Origin: an uncultured Lachnospiraceae bacterium
Lineage (GTDB): Bacteria; Bacillota_A; Clostridia; Lachnospirales; Lachnospiraceae
Assembly: GCA_947564305.1 (NCBI GenBank)
Contig: CANOBT010000114.1
Location: forward strand, 1-17,427
Direction: 5' to 3'
DNA: 17,427 nt
Shown here piece by piece: positions 9,178-15,619 of the stretch. The notes below the pieces were generated by a model. That model ran no database searches, was not told where the DNA came from, and was given only the letters and a program-made list of their open reading frames with translations. Position numbers and translations under genes: made by a program. Positions within the stretch are counted from its first letter, which is position 1, and each line of letters starts with the position of its first letter.

Positions 9178-9840
9178 ATGGATATTAAAAAATTTATGTC
9201 GGAGTGGTCTCAAGTAGACAAGAAGGATAAAGTGGCAAAGTATAAGTATTTGAATAAATATGTGAAAAAAGGGCAGACGGTATTTGCCGGTTCTTCCCTG
9301 ATGGAACAGTTCCCGATTTATGAATTTATGCAGGACTTCGATATGTCCGGTGTAATTTATAATAGGGGGATTGGCGGCTACACTATTGCTGAACTAATGG
9401 AATCCTTGGAAGAATGTATTTTTGAATTGGAGCCTGCTAAATTATTTTTAAATATTGGAACCAATGATTTTAATGCGCCCGACTATTCAGAAGAGCTTCT
9501 CATAGAACGTTATGGGGTTATTTTACAAAAAATCCGTGACAGGCTGCCGGACACCAAGATTTACCTTATGGCATATTACCCTGTTAATGAGATGGCCGCA
9601 AAAAATGAGTACATGAAATCTATATTTGCATATCGGACGAATGAAAAACTGCTCCATGCCAACAAAGCGGTAGAGCAGCTGGCCGCAGAGTATAGGGCGG
9701 AATATATTGATGTTAATTCCGGGCTTTATGATGTGAATGGGCGCTTAAAGGAAGAGTTCACCATTGAAGGAATGCATATGTACGCAAATGGATACAAAGT
9801 GGTTTTGGATGAACTGCTTCCGTATTTGATGGAAGAATAG
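9178..9840 (+). CDS. SGNH/GDSL-family hydrolase (probable carbohydrate esterase)
   Basis: Serine hydrolase of the SGNH/GDSL superfamily, 220 aa, probably an acyl- or acetyl-esterase working on the imported glycoside in the cytoplasm. Start ATG 9178 is chosen because GGAGG at 9168-9172 lies 5 nt upstream; the in-frame GTG at 9166 would overlap that site. Conserved blocks are all present: FAGSS with the nucleophile at Ser40, RGIGG (block II oxyanion Gly), NIGTND (block III, Asn96), and EGMHMYANGY with catalytic His200. The position that is usually Asp in block V (DxxH) is Glu197, a conservative change that could still work. No signal peptide. It follows the carbohydrate genes and is probably part of the same locus. 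The natural ester is unknown. Confidence 0.88.
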   Translation: MDIKKFMSEWSQVDKKDKVAKYKYLNKYVKKGQTVFAGSSLMEQFPIYEFMQDFDMSGVIYNRGIGGYTIAELMESLEECIFELEPAKLFLNIGTNDFNAPDYSEELLIERYGVILQKIRDRLPDTKIYLMAYYPVNEMAAKNEYMKSIFAYRTNEKLLHANKAVEQLAAEYRAEYIDVNSGLYDVNGRLKEEFTIEGMHMYANGYKVVLDELLPYLMEE

Positions 9841-10051
9841 ATACGAAAGTGGTATGGGGGGAAGAGGGAAAATAAAAACGGAAAATTCTATACTCCTGAT
9901 GGACGGAATCTGTGCGAGGTGCTTTCGGAACGGTATAAAGAAATGACGGAACAGAGGGAATGATGCAAATCTCACGATTGGATATAAGAATGGAACGCTG
10001 TAAGATGTAGAACAGTATCGGAAAATTTAGACAGAAACTTTGCGTTTGTAG
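9841..10051 (+). pseudogene. Decayed reading frame, product not recognised
   Basis: Straight after the esterase stop, the same frame is open to a TGA at 9961-9963 and includes KFYTPDGRNLCEVLSERYKE, which looks protein-like. Moving one base forward, the next frame continues plausibly as NDANLTIGYKNGTL, stop (10001), DVEQYRKI, stop (10028), TETLRL, stop (10049). This pattern (one frameshift near 9960, then two stops one substitution away from Tyr codons) is what the 3' end of a dead gene would look like, and it ends exactly at the terminator at 10052. No start codon with a ribosome binding site is seen. I do not recognise the family. The alternative is ordinary non-coding sequence that happens to translate well. 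Confidence 0.35.
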
Positions 10052-10091
10052 TCCCAGGGGAATAATCTCCTGGGATTTAATCTGTCATTTT
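10052..10091 (+). terminator. Intrinsic terminator after the carbohydrate locus
   Basis: A 7-bp perfect stem, TCCCAGG (10052-10058) with CCTGGGA (10069-10075), encloses a 10-nt loop. It is followed by TTT and, a few bases on, by a TTTTT run. The stem is stable but the T tract is interrupted, so termination may be partial. It marks the likely end of transcription for the upstream genes. Confidence 0.65.
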
Positions 10092-10094
10092 TAA

Positions 10095-10123
10095 TAGACG
10101 TACCCTATACTCTGTGTTATAAT
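10095..10123 (+). promoter_or_regulatory. Possible sigma-A promoter (weak -35)
   Basis: TAGACG (10095-10100) and a perfect TATAAT (10118-10123) are separated by 17 nt. The -35 box matches the consensus at four of six bases. No convincing gene follows directly; the only frame is an 18-codon ORF from ATG 10175. It could be a secondary promoter for the leader and operon further down. In the rest of 10124-10253 I see nothing definable. Confidence 0.4.
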
Positions 10124-10253
10124 TTTTATACATTTTCTACGTCAAAGGATATCATATCAGGTACTTGCGGAAAGATGAAATTAACAAAAGAGCAGATGCT
10201 GATAGCAGGATTTTATTATGAAGAGATGTGAGTATATTAGGAAATTATTTAGG

Positions 10254-10300
10254 ACACAATATATAGTATGGATTGTGATTGACAAACACCATATATGAGT
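10254..10300 (+). promoter_or_regulatory. Operator-like repeats around the operon promoter
   Basis: ACACAATATATAGT (10254-10267) and ACACCATATATGAGT (10286-10300) are near-identical direct repeats 32 bp apart, about three helical turns. One lies just upstream of the -35 box and the other fills the -35/-10 spacer. An overlapping dyad, CACAAT (10255-10260) and ATTGTG (10272-10277), abuts the -35 box. This arrangement suits a repressor or regulator that binds at the promoter. The sequences are AT-rich, so chance similarity is possible. Confidence 0.4.
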
Positions 10301-10307
10301 TTATAAT
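10279..10307 (+). promoter_or_regulatory. Strong sigma-A promoter of the MoxR operon leader
   Basis: Perfect TTGACA (10279-10284), 17-nt spacer, perfect TATAAT (10302-10307). This is the consensus housekeeping promoter, with transcription expected to start near 10314. It drives the hairpin-rich leader at 10314-10462 and, if the terminator there is passed, the AAA+ ATPase operon. Such a strong promoter in front of a terminator suggests control after initiation. Confidence 0.85.
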
Positions 10308-10313
10308 AACAGA

Positions 10314-10462
10314 GAAGATTTTACTTTTTCTGTTTTTACAACAGAATCATACTTTTAGTTCCGGCAAGGGCTGGAAGGAAAAATTTGGGCAGGAATCTGT
10401 CAACAGATGATACAAGCATAGAACGGCACTGATTATAGAATGGATAGTCAGTGTCTTTTTTT
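10314..10462 (+). ncRNA. Structured leader RNA or small RNA ending in a terminator
   Basis: The stretch between a consensus promoter and a strong terminator has no plausible ORF but several hairpins: TTCTGTT/AACAGAA (10328-10334 with 10340-10346), TTCCGGC/GCTGGAA with an AAGG loop (10359-10365 with 10370-10376), ATCTG/CAGAT with a UCAA loop (10395-10399 with 10404-10408), and then the terminator stem. ATCAT (10346-10350) could pair instead with ATGAT (10407-10411), giving an alternative fold. I compared it by eye with the riboswitch classes I know (preQ1, c-di-GMP, glycine, fluoride, yybP and others) and recognise none. It may be an attenuator controlling the AAA+ operon, or a free small RNA of about 150 nt. 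The start point is inferred from the promoter. Confidence 0.6.
10425..10462 (+). terminator. Strong intrinsic terminator in the operon leader
   Basis: GGCACTGATTAT (10425-10436) pairs over 12 bp (two G-U) with ATAGTCAGTGTC (10444-10455) around a 7-nt loop, followed at once by seven T (10456-10462). This is a textbook Rho-independent terminator. It lies about 180 bp upstream of the ATPase start and downstream of its only good promoter, so it must be bypassed for the operon to be expressed from there. Confidence 0.85.
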
Positions 10463-10500
10463 GTGCGCAAAAACATGTTGGATTCACAAAGAGGAAGGAG

Positions 10501-10611
10501 ATGTTAATCGTGAGCATGTTAGAAACGAAAGAAAGGAGCGTCAAAGAAAGTGCATTCATCGATTTACAGAAGAATATGGTCACTATTGTGAAGAAATGCA
10601 GGCCGGATTGA
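10501..10611 (+). CDS. Small ORF upstream of the AAA+ ATPase, unknown function
   Basis: A 36-codon frame (ending LQKNMVTIVKKCRPD) lies between the leader terminator and the ATPase gene. A good ribosome binding site (AGGAAGGAG, ending at 10500) directly abuts ATG 10501; the in-frame GTG 10510 (9 nt spacing) or ATG 10516 would be better spaced starts, giving 33 or 31 aa. It ends 29 bp before the ATPase start. The peptide is basic with an amphipathic stretch and has no recognisable motif. It could be a leader peptide coupling translation to expression, a genuine small protein, or chance. Confidence 0.35.
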   Translation: MLIVSMLETKERSVKESAFIDLQKNMVTIVKKCRPD

Positions 10612-10640
10612 CGCCAAATAAAAGAAGGAGGATGATTTTT

Positions 10641-12428
10641 ATGTCAAATCTTTATGAAACATGGGTATTTAAGCAGGAGATACCAGAACCTTTTGCCTCG
10701 CTCCTCCATCAGTGTAACAGGAGAAGAGCCAGCACAAATAAAGAGGACTGCTCCAGGCACAATACGATGCGGGCCAAGTCAGCAACCTTACATCCGCCGA
10801 CGCTTCGGGCGATCCTTTCGCTGATCCGTTTGATGGATGGAGCGGCACCAGGCGCTGCCGGCCATCAGGACAGTAACGGGGAAGTGAACTTTTATTGTCT
10901 GGAATATCAGAAGAAGGATGAAAAATATGCCCTGATCTATAATCAAAGGAATGGAAAGATCAAAGGGTTTCGATGGAACGAGCACCAGCCGGAGCCATTG
11001 CTTCCTGTATCGGAGTCAGGCAGCGATGGGGAGGAATATATGGCGCTTTTTGCCTATCTGAGCATTAATGGGACTGACGGATTAAACGACACGGAGTTTA
11101 CCTCCAGTTTTTTTGACATCCATGAACACCTGGCAGGGCATAAAATATTAGAGGATGAAGAGTTACTTGGCTGTGCGTTTATATGCTGTGATAATCTGTA
11201 CCGCAGGCTAGAATCAGGCGGAACCATAGGGGAGCGGGCAATTCCCTTCTCAGGCGAACAACCGGAGAGCCTGGAATTTGTTACCGCGAATCTTTTGAGT
11301 ATCGGTGTCTACAGCCCGAATACGATCGATTATGGAGAATTTAAGCTCTTATCCCTGCGGCCGGTCATGCGGGAAAGTTCACTTGGGGAGATGAAGAAAA
11401 AATATAACCAGGGCAGGAAGTATCCGGCAGAATATGCCCGTATGGTTCCCAATCTTCCGGAATCTTACCGGGTCAATGTAGAGACACAGGAGATTCTTTC
11501 CATGATCACCAATACACCGGCACGCTTCTTTATGCTGGCCGGGGAATCCGGAGCCGGGAAGACCACCGATTCCAAAATGATCGCGCAGGCTCTTGGATAT
11601 CCACATTTTGTATTCACCTGCGGGCCAAATACGGAAGAGACCAGTCTGATGGTGTCCATTCTTCCCAATATTGACAGCTGTACCCTTCCCAAAGAGGAAT
11701 GGCCGACCATGGAAGACCTTTTGATGGATCCGGCTTCAGCCATTGCGGGGCTTACCGGAAATTATCCGGCGGGAATGGAGCAGGAGGAAGCTTTCCGGAA
11801 AATTTTGGAAGAGATTTACCAGAGAGGCTATAACAGGGCGAAGGGCGAGAAGGACTTTATTAAGAAGGAATCCACGATCATCCAGGCGTGCAGGATGCCT
11901 GCCGTTATTGAGATTCAGGAAGTGTCCATGATTGAAAAACCGGGAACTTTAACCAGGCTGAACGCTTTGTTTGACGACTGCGCAAAGACGGACCTGCTAA
12001 ATGGGGAGATCATCGAGCGCCACCCGGATACGGTAGTTATTTTGACGACCAACTTAGATTATATCGGATGCCAGATGTTCAATGAGTCTGTATTGTCCCG
12101 TATGAACCTGATCCAGCACCGGAAAGGCATGACCTCGCAGGATATGGCAAAACGGGCGATGGAGCGGACAGGCTGCAAGGACTACAAAGTGGTCCATGAG
12201 ATGGCAAATGCGGTTACAAAGATTCATCAGCATCTGATGCGCAAACAAGTGCAGGGCGGTGTATGCGGATACCGGGAACTGGAAAACTGGGTATGGAGTT
12301 ATCTGGCCACTGGCGATGTTTTGAGCGCGTCGTACCATACGGTCGTAAGCAAAGCATCCCCTTATCCGGAAGATCGGGATGAAATTTTAAAAACGTATCT
12401 TCTTCCGTATCTGGAAATGGCAGCGTAA
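10641..12428 (+). CDS. MoxR-type AAA+ ATPase
   Basis: A 595-aa protein with a novel-looking N-terminal half (about 1-290, unrecognised) and a C-terminal AAA+ domain like MoxR ATPases, which act as chaperone motors for partner proteins. Start ATG 10641 is chosen for AAGGAGG at 10625-10631; the frame extends upstream to 10440, but that start lies inside the terminator stem. Walker A is GESGAGKT (301-308); sensor 1 is VVILTTN (465-471); the arginine-finger region is NESVLSRMN (481-489). The Walker B position reads AVIEIQEV (421-428): the metal-binding Asp of the usual DE pair is Gln426, while the catalytic Glu427 is kept. It overlaps nothing; its stop is 9 bp before the next start, so translation is probably coupled to the HExxH protein, the presumed partner. 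Cytoplasmic; no membrane segment. Confidence 0.82.
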   Translation: MSNLYETWVFKQEIPEPFASLLHQCNRRRASTNKEDCSRHNTMRAKSATLHPPTLRAILSLIRLMDGAAPGAAGHQDSNGEVNFYCLEYQKKDEKYALIYNQRNGKIKGFRWNEHQPEPLLPVSESGSDGEEYMALFAYLSINGTDGLNDTEFTSSFFDIHEHLAGHKILEDEELLGCAFICCDNLYRRLESGGTIGERAIPFSGEQPESLEFVTANLLSIGVYSPNTIDYGEFKLLSLRPVMRESSLGEMKKKYNQGRKYPAEYARMVPNLPESYRVNVETQEILSMITNTPARFFMLAGESGAGKTTDSKMIAQALGYPHFVFTCGPNTEETSLMVSILPNIDSCTLPKEEWPTMEDLLMDPASAIAGLTGNYPAGMEQEEAFRKILEEIYQRGYNRAKGEKDFIKKESTIIQACRMPAVIEIQEVSMIEKPGTLTRLNALFDDCAKTDLLNGEIIERHPDTVVILTTNLDYIGCQMFNESVLSRMNLIQHRKGMTSQDMAKRAMERTGCKDYKVVHEMANAVTKIHQHLMRKQVQGGVCGYRELENWVWSYLATGDVLSASYHTVVSKASPYPEDRDEILKTYLLPYLEMAA

Positions 12429-12437
12429 AGGAGGACT

Positions 12438-14519
12438 ATGGAACGAAACAGGGAATACAGGGAACTGGTGCGGACAGAAACGGAAAAACTGGAAAATGAA
12501 AACATCTTTGAATCCGCGTTTTTCAGGCAGATGATGCTGTCTGTGGCAGGAGAAATAACAGGAGGAACGTTAAAGAAAGTCGAACTGGTGAAAGAACCAG
12601 AGGGGAGATGTGCCGGAACATGCAGCAGGGACAAAGTGGTTTTAAATCTGCAGAATTTCATGACGGTAAGTTTCCCAACAGTGCCCTTGATGAGTGACAG
12701 CCTGGTGGGAATTTTGGGACATGAATGCGGGCATTGGAATTTTTCAGATTTTGAAATACGTAAGGAATATCTGCAGGGTTTACAAAACGGAAAATGGTAT
12801 CAGAGCCATCCAAAGCCGGAAACGGAGGAAGAAAAGGAACACTTAAAAGAAATAAATCAATATTTGGAGAAAAAACATCCGGTTGCGTGCTCCTTGTTGT
12901 GTGAAACCGCGTCTTTTATTCAGAATATTGGGATTCAGTATCTGATGGAAGACCAGCAGTCGGAACTGTATAACAGATTACTGGATTTTCCGGTACGGTC
13001 GATCGAAGAAATGGTGTTTATTATTTCAATCCTTCCGGATGACCAGTCAGTATGGGAGTCCGTAAAAGGAAAGCTGAACCAACTTCTTGGAAAAGAGAGA
13101 ACATGTTCGGCTTATACACATACCGGAATCTATGCATGGCTGACAACACGTTATCATATCCAGATATCCGGATATCGGAAAAAAGATATTGAGACATTGA
13201 AATATCTGATGCGGCTGCCATTCTCGTACGCAAAAGAAGGAAGCATTGCCAGAAAAAAGCTGCTGGAGGCCGGCTACAGCGTACAGGAGATCATGTATCT
13301 TAGCATGTCCCTTTTATATCAGGTCTCAGCCTGCGATTTATTAAAAAAGACGGGACTGACGGTGGAATGGATGGCAGTGGAGACCTGCATGCTTTTTTTG
13401 AACGGAAAAGGGGAGTTTCTGGACCAGGCAGGAGAACTTTGCGCGCGGCTCTTAAAAGATTACTGGAGGTTTGATGTGCGCCTGGATGGAATGAACAGAA
13501 TCCGGGATTATCTTTATCAATCATTAAAGGTAGAGAATGTAAAGACATACCAGATACTGCTATTAGACGATAAGTGGGACTCTATGCATAGCAACTGGTT
13601 TTTGATCGATCTGACAGATGCCAAATGGCAGGAACTCTATTCTTTGATAGAAAGAGACAGCTTTGATAAGTGGGTATTCGAAACTTTAAAGGTGAAACCG
13701 TATACGAAAAATCAGATTGAACGATACCTTCAGGTGTATCAAGACCTGACCAATGAAGATTTTTATCAGCATTTCTGGAAGATAGAAGATTCCGATTTAA
13801 AAGTTATCTTCCGTAAACTGGCTGATCTAGGGCTGGTACATCCACTTGGTTTACTAAAATCCTATCTGGAAGAATATCAATCTAATGCGGATGAGGCAGG
13901 TAAAAAATGGATCATGATGATTCAATATCTGGAAGCGTATATGGATGGGTTGGAAACCATGGAGGCAGTAGAAATGGTGTTTCAGATTGAAAAGCTGTTT
14001 GGCATTTCATCACGGGGGCCATTTCCGATAGAAAAACTCTTTTTGGATAGTATTGGAATTGACAACGGATATAGGGGATTGTATTTTGAGTCGATGGATC
14101 TGATACGTCCGTTTCTGGACATCAAAGGGCATCAGCAGATGTTCTGTATCGTGGAACAGTATATGTTAAAGATGCATCCGGAGAAATATATTTCATTTCT
14201 GATCAACGTACTTTCATCAGAAGATAATTTTATCTGGTTTCCCAAAGAGGAAGCAAGAAAGGTTTTTTTGAAACTGGCGGAAATATCCAAGAACCAAAGC
14301 GAGTTGGACAGGCTTCGGAGGATCTACCTCACAGAGGAAGACTTTGAAGCGGTCAAGGCCAAAAGAAAGGAAAGGGAGCAGAGGCATTTACTGGTAAAGC
14401 AGAGGAAAAAGATACGTGACATACGCAAGGATTTCAGCCTGTATGTGGCAAAAGCAAGGAAAACCCAATGCCAGTTTGAAAAATTATGGAAATACGTACA
14501 AAAGTACAAGTATGACTGA
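12438..14519 (+). CDS. HExxH metallopeptidase-like helical protein, MoxR partner
   Basis: A 693-aa protein starting at ATG 12438 with AGGAGG at 12429-12434. Near the N-terminus, SLVGILGHECGHWNF contains the zinc-binding motif HECGH (95-99). Upstream is VVLNLQNF, and downstream IQNIGIQYLMED (about 161-172), matching the layout of the putative metallopeptidase domain of DUF2201-type proteins, where a conserved N-I-x-x-D/Q-Y-x-x-N/D follows the HExxH and supplies further ligands. Those proteins normally sit next to a MoxR gene and end in a VWA-like domain; here the rest (about 200-690) is alpha-helical, repeat-like, with no MIDAS motif (DxSxS), and ends in a basic coiled-coil-like stretch (about 630-680). 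It may be a protease, or a zinc-stabilised scaffold remodelled by the ATPase. The family link is inferred from motifs only. Confidence 0.65.
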   Translation: MERNREYRELVRTETEKLENENIFESAFFRQMMLSVAGEITGGTLKKVELVKEPEGRCAGTCSRDKVVLNLQNFMTVSFPTVPLMSDSLVGILGHECGHWNFSDFEIRKEYLQGLQNGKWYQSHPKPETEEEKEHLKEINQYLEKKHPVACSLLCETASFIQNIGIQYLMEDQQSELYNRLLDFPVRSIEEMVFIISILPDDQSVWESVKGKLNQLLGKERTCSAYTHTGIYAWLTTRYHIQISGYRKKDIETLKYLMRLPFSYAKEGSIARKKLLEAGYSVQEIMYLSMSLLYQVSACDLLKKTGLTVEWMAVETCMLFLNGKGEFLDQAGELCARLLKDYWRFDVRLDGMNRIRDYLYQSLKVENVKTYQILLLDDKWDSMHSNWFLIDLTDAKWQELYSLIERDSFDKWVFETLKVKPYTKNQIERYLQVYQDLTNEDFYQHFWKIEDSDLKVIFRKLADLGLVHPLGLLKSYLEEYQSNADEAGKKWIMMIQYLEAYMDGLETMEAVEMVFQIEKLFGISSRGPFPIEKLFLDSIGIDNGYRGLYFESMDLIRPFLDIKGHQQMFCIVEQYMLKMHPEKYISFLINVLSSEDNFIWFPKEEARKVFLKLAEISKNQSELDRLRRIYLTEEDFEAVKAKRKEREQRHLLVKQRKKIRDIRKDFSLYVAKARKTQCQFEKLWKYVQKYKYD

Positions 14520-14546
14520 GATACCCAAAAAGAGAGGAATTACATT

Positions 14547-14732
14547 ATAAAGAGATATCTGTGCAGTTTATTCCAAAATAAAACACAGGTCATATTGGAG
14601 AAGAAGGAGATCGAAAATTTATGTAAACTGGCCCAGTTTCTATTTTTGGAAGAGGAACTTACATTTTTTGAAATGAAGGAAATATTGGGGCTTATAGAAC
14701 TTAAGGAGGAGAAATTGGATGAGGCTGTATGA
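14547..14732 (+). pseudogene. Small ORF (about 61 codons) without a standard start codon
   Basis: An open frame ending at TGA 14730 encodes a protein-like, helical, acidic peptide (includes LEKKEIENLCKLAQFLFLEE). It overlaps the next start (14719) by 14 bp, as neighbouring genes of an operon often do, and its 3' part carries that gene's ribosome binding site. The ribosome binding site AGAGAGG (14531-14537) is followed 9 nt later by ATA at 14547, where an ATG would be expected; an ATT precedes it at 14544. So the start looks mutated from ATG to ATA, or a rare AUU/AUA start is used. No in-frame ATG occurs before codon 43. Function unknown. Confidence 0.45.
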
Positions 14733-15510
14733 TAAGATCGCAGGCCATCTGGCATTGCTGCAGGAAATGAAGAAAGCAGGGGTGTCAGATGCGCTTTTAA
14801 AGGACTATAAGGAAGAGGAACTTTTGGGCTTAAGCCGGAGCATCAATCAGATGGACGCAAAAGAAGAAATTTTAAATATGGAAAAAGAAGCAGTGGAATA
14901 TCTGATACATGACCAGGAATTCCTTCCCTATCTGGTGAGACTATTACGGGAGGATATTTGTGAGCCTGTGCGTATCAGCATTTTGTTAGCAGACGCAGGC
15001 AGGGACACTTTATCGAAAAACTATTCTTATGAAGAGATTGTTTCGGTACTGGCGGATCAGCAGGTAAAAAGCTACAGGGCTTATACATATTTGAAATACT
15101 TTGCGGCGCAGTTGCTTCATGAAGCGGAGAAAGAGTATTTAATGGACGGTCTGGCGGCTTTGGATCAGTGCAGATTGTTTTCCGTTCATGATCTGACGGA
15201 TACGGAACGAAAACATTTGATTGAACCCGCGGTGTCTAGCATATTCTTACAGGAGCGGATCAAGGACAGGAGATTTTGGAGAAAGTTGGAAAAAGCATCA
15301 TATTGTGCCCTTTTAAATGACCTGTCCTTTTTATGCGAAGGAGTGTCTTTGGGAGCAGACCAGGCGGAAGAATTGTGGCAGCATACAGCGGAAATACAGG
15401 AAGGGCTGGATGCAATCCTGCGTAAGCTTCCAGGGTATGAGATGGGAAAGTTTCTGGCGCTTTGGCTGGACAATAAAGCGTTAGTCTATGACCTGAACAG
15501 GCTGAAATAG
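14719..15510 (+). CDS. Uncharacterised alpha-helical protein of the MoxR operon
   Basis: A 263-aa protein with no motif I recognise. It starts at ATG 14719, with AAGGAGGAG at 14703-14711 (7-8 nt spacing), inside the end of the preceding small frame. The sequence is almost wholly helical and acidic, with leucine-rich stretches (for example PYLVRLLRED and YTYLKYFAAQLLHEAEKEY), like a HEAT- or TPR-like helical solenoid; I cannot assign exact repeats. It probably acts as an adaptor or substrate-binding subunit of the ATPase/HExxH system. It ends in a TAG, after which the same frame stays open into the next, frameshifted gene, so this could also be the N-terminal part of a once longer protein. Confidence 0.7.
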   Translation: MRLYDKIAGHLALLQEMKKAGVSDALLKDYKEEELLGLSRSINQMDAKEEILNMEKEAVEYLIHDQEFLPYLVRLLREDICEPVRISILLADAGRDTLSKNYSYEEIVSVLADQQVKSYRAYTYLKYFAAQLLHEAEKEYLMDGLAALDQCRLFSVHDLTDTERKHLIEPAVSSIFLQERIKDRRFWRKLEKASYCALLNDLSFLCEGVSLGADQAEELWQHTAEIQEGLDAILRKLPGYEMGKFLALWLDNKALVYDLNRLK

Positions 15511-15517
15511 ATCCTTC

Positions 15518-15619
15518 CAGAACTGCTGCATGAGACAGCAAAGAGTGCGACAATGCAGGAGAAGGTATCAGAATTGCCGCATGAGACGATGCAGGGAGCG
15601 TCAGAAATGCAGTCAGATT
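15518..15619 (+). repeat. 51-bp imperfect tandem duplication
   Basis: Two adjacent 51-bp units begin with CAGAACTGCTGCATGAGAC (15518-15536) and CAGAATTGCCGCATGAGAC (15569-15587), identical at 17 of 19 bases; their later parts are more diverged. In the frame shared by the genes on both sides they encode PELLHETAKSAT.MQ and SELPHETMQGASEMQ. A 17-codon unit that preserves the frame suggests this stretch is or was translated, although it lies just after a TAG stop. Confidence 0.6.

Noticed and set aside
8908..9213. 101-aa minus-strand ORF over the AEC remnant
   Set aside because: Composition is that of an antisense shadow, it overlaps the ends of two real genes and has no ribosome binding site.
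10175..10231. 18-codon ORF MKLTKEQMLIAGFYYEEM
   Set aside because: Too short, no ribosome binding site; a faint likeness to the start of sugar O-acetyltransferases is not enough to support a gene or a remnant.
10440..10640. N-terminal extension of the AAA+ ATPase from an ATG at 10440
   Set aside because: That start lies inside the leader terminator hairpin, has no ribosome binding site and adds Cys/Arg-rich sequence; ATG 10641 has a proper AAGGAGG site.
12438..14519. A VWA domain at the C-terminus of the HExxH protein, as in DUF2201-type proteins
   Set aside because: No DxSxS MIDAS motif or matching beta-strand pattern is seen; the C-terminal part is helical and basic.
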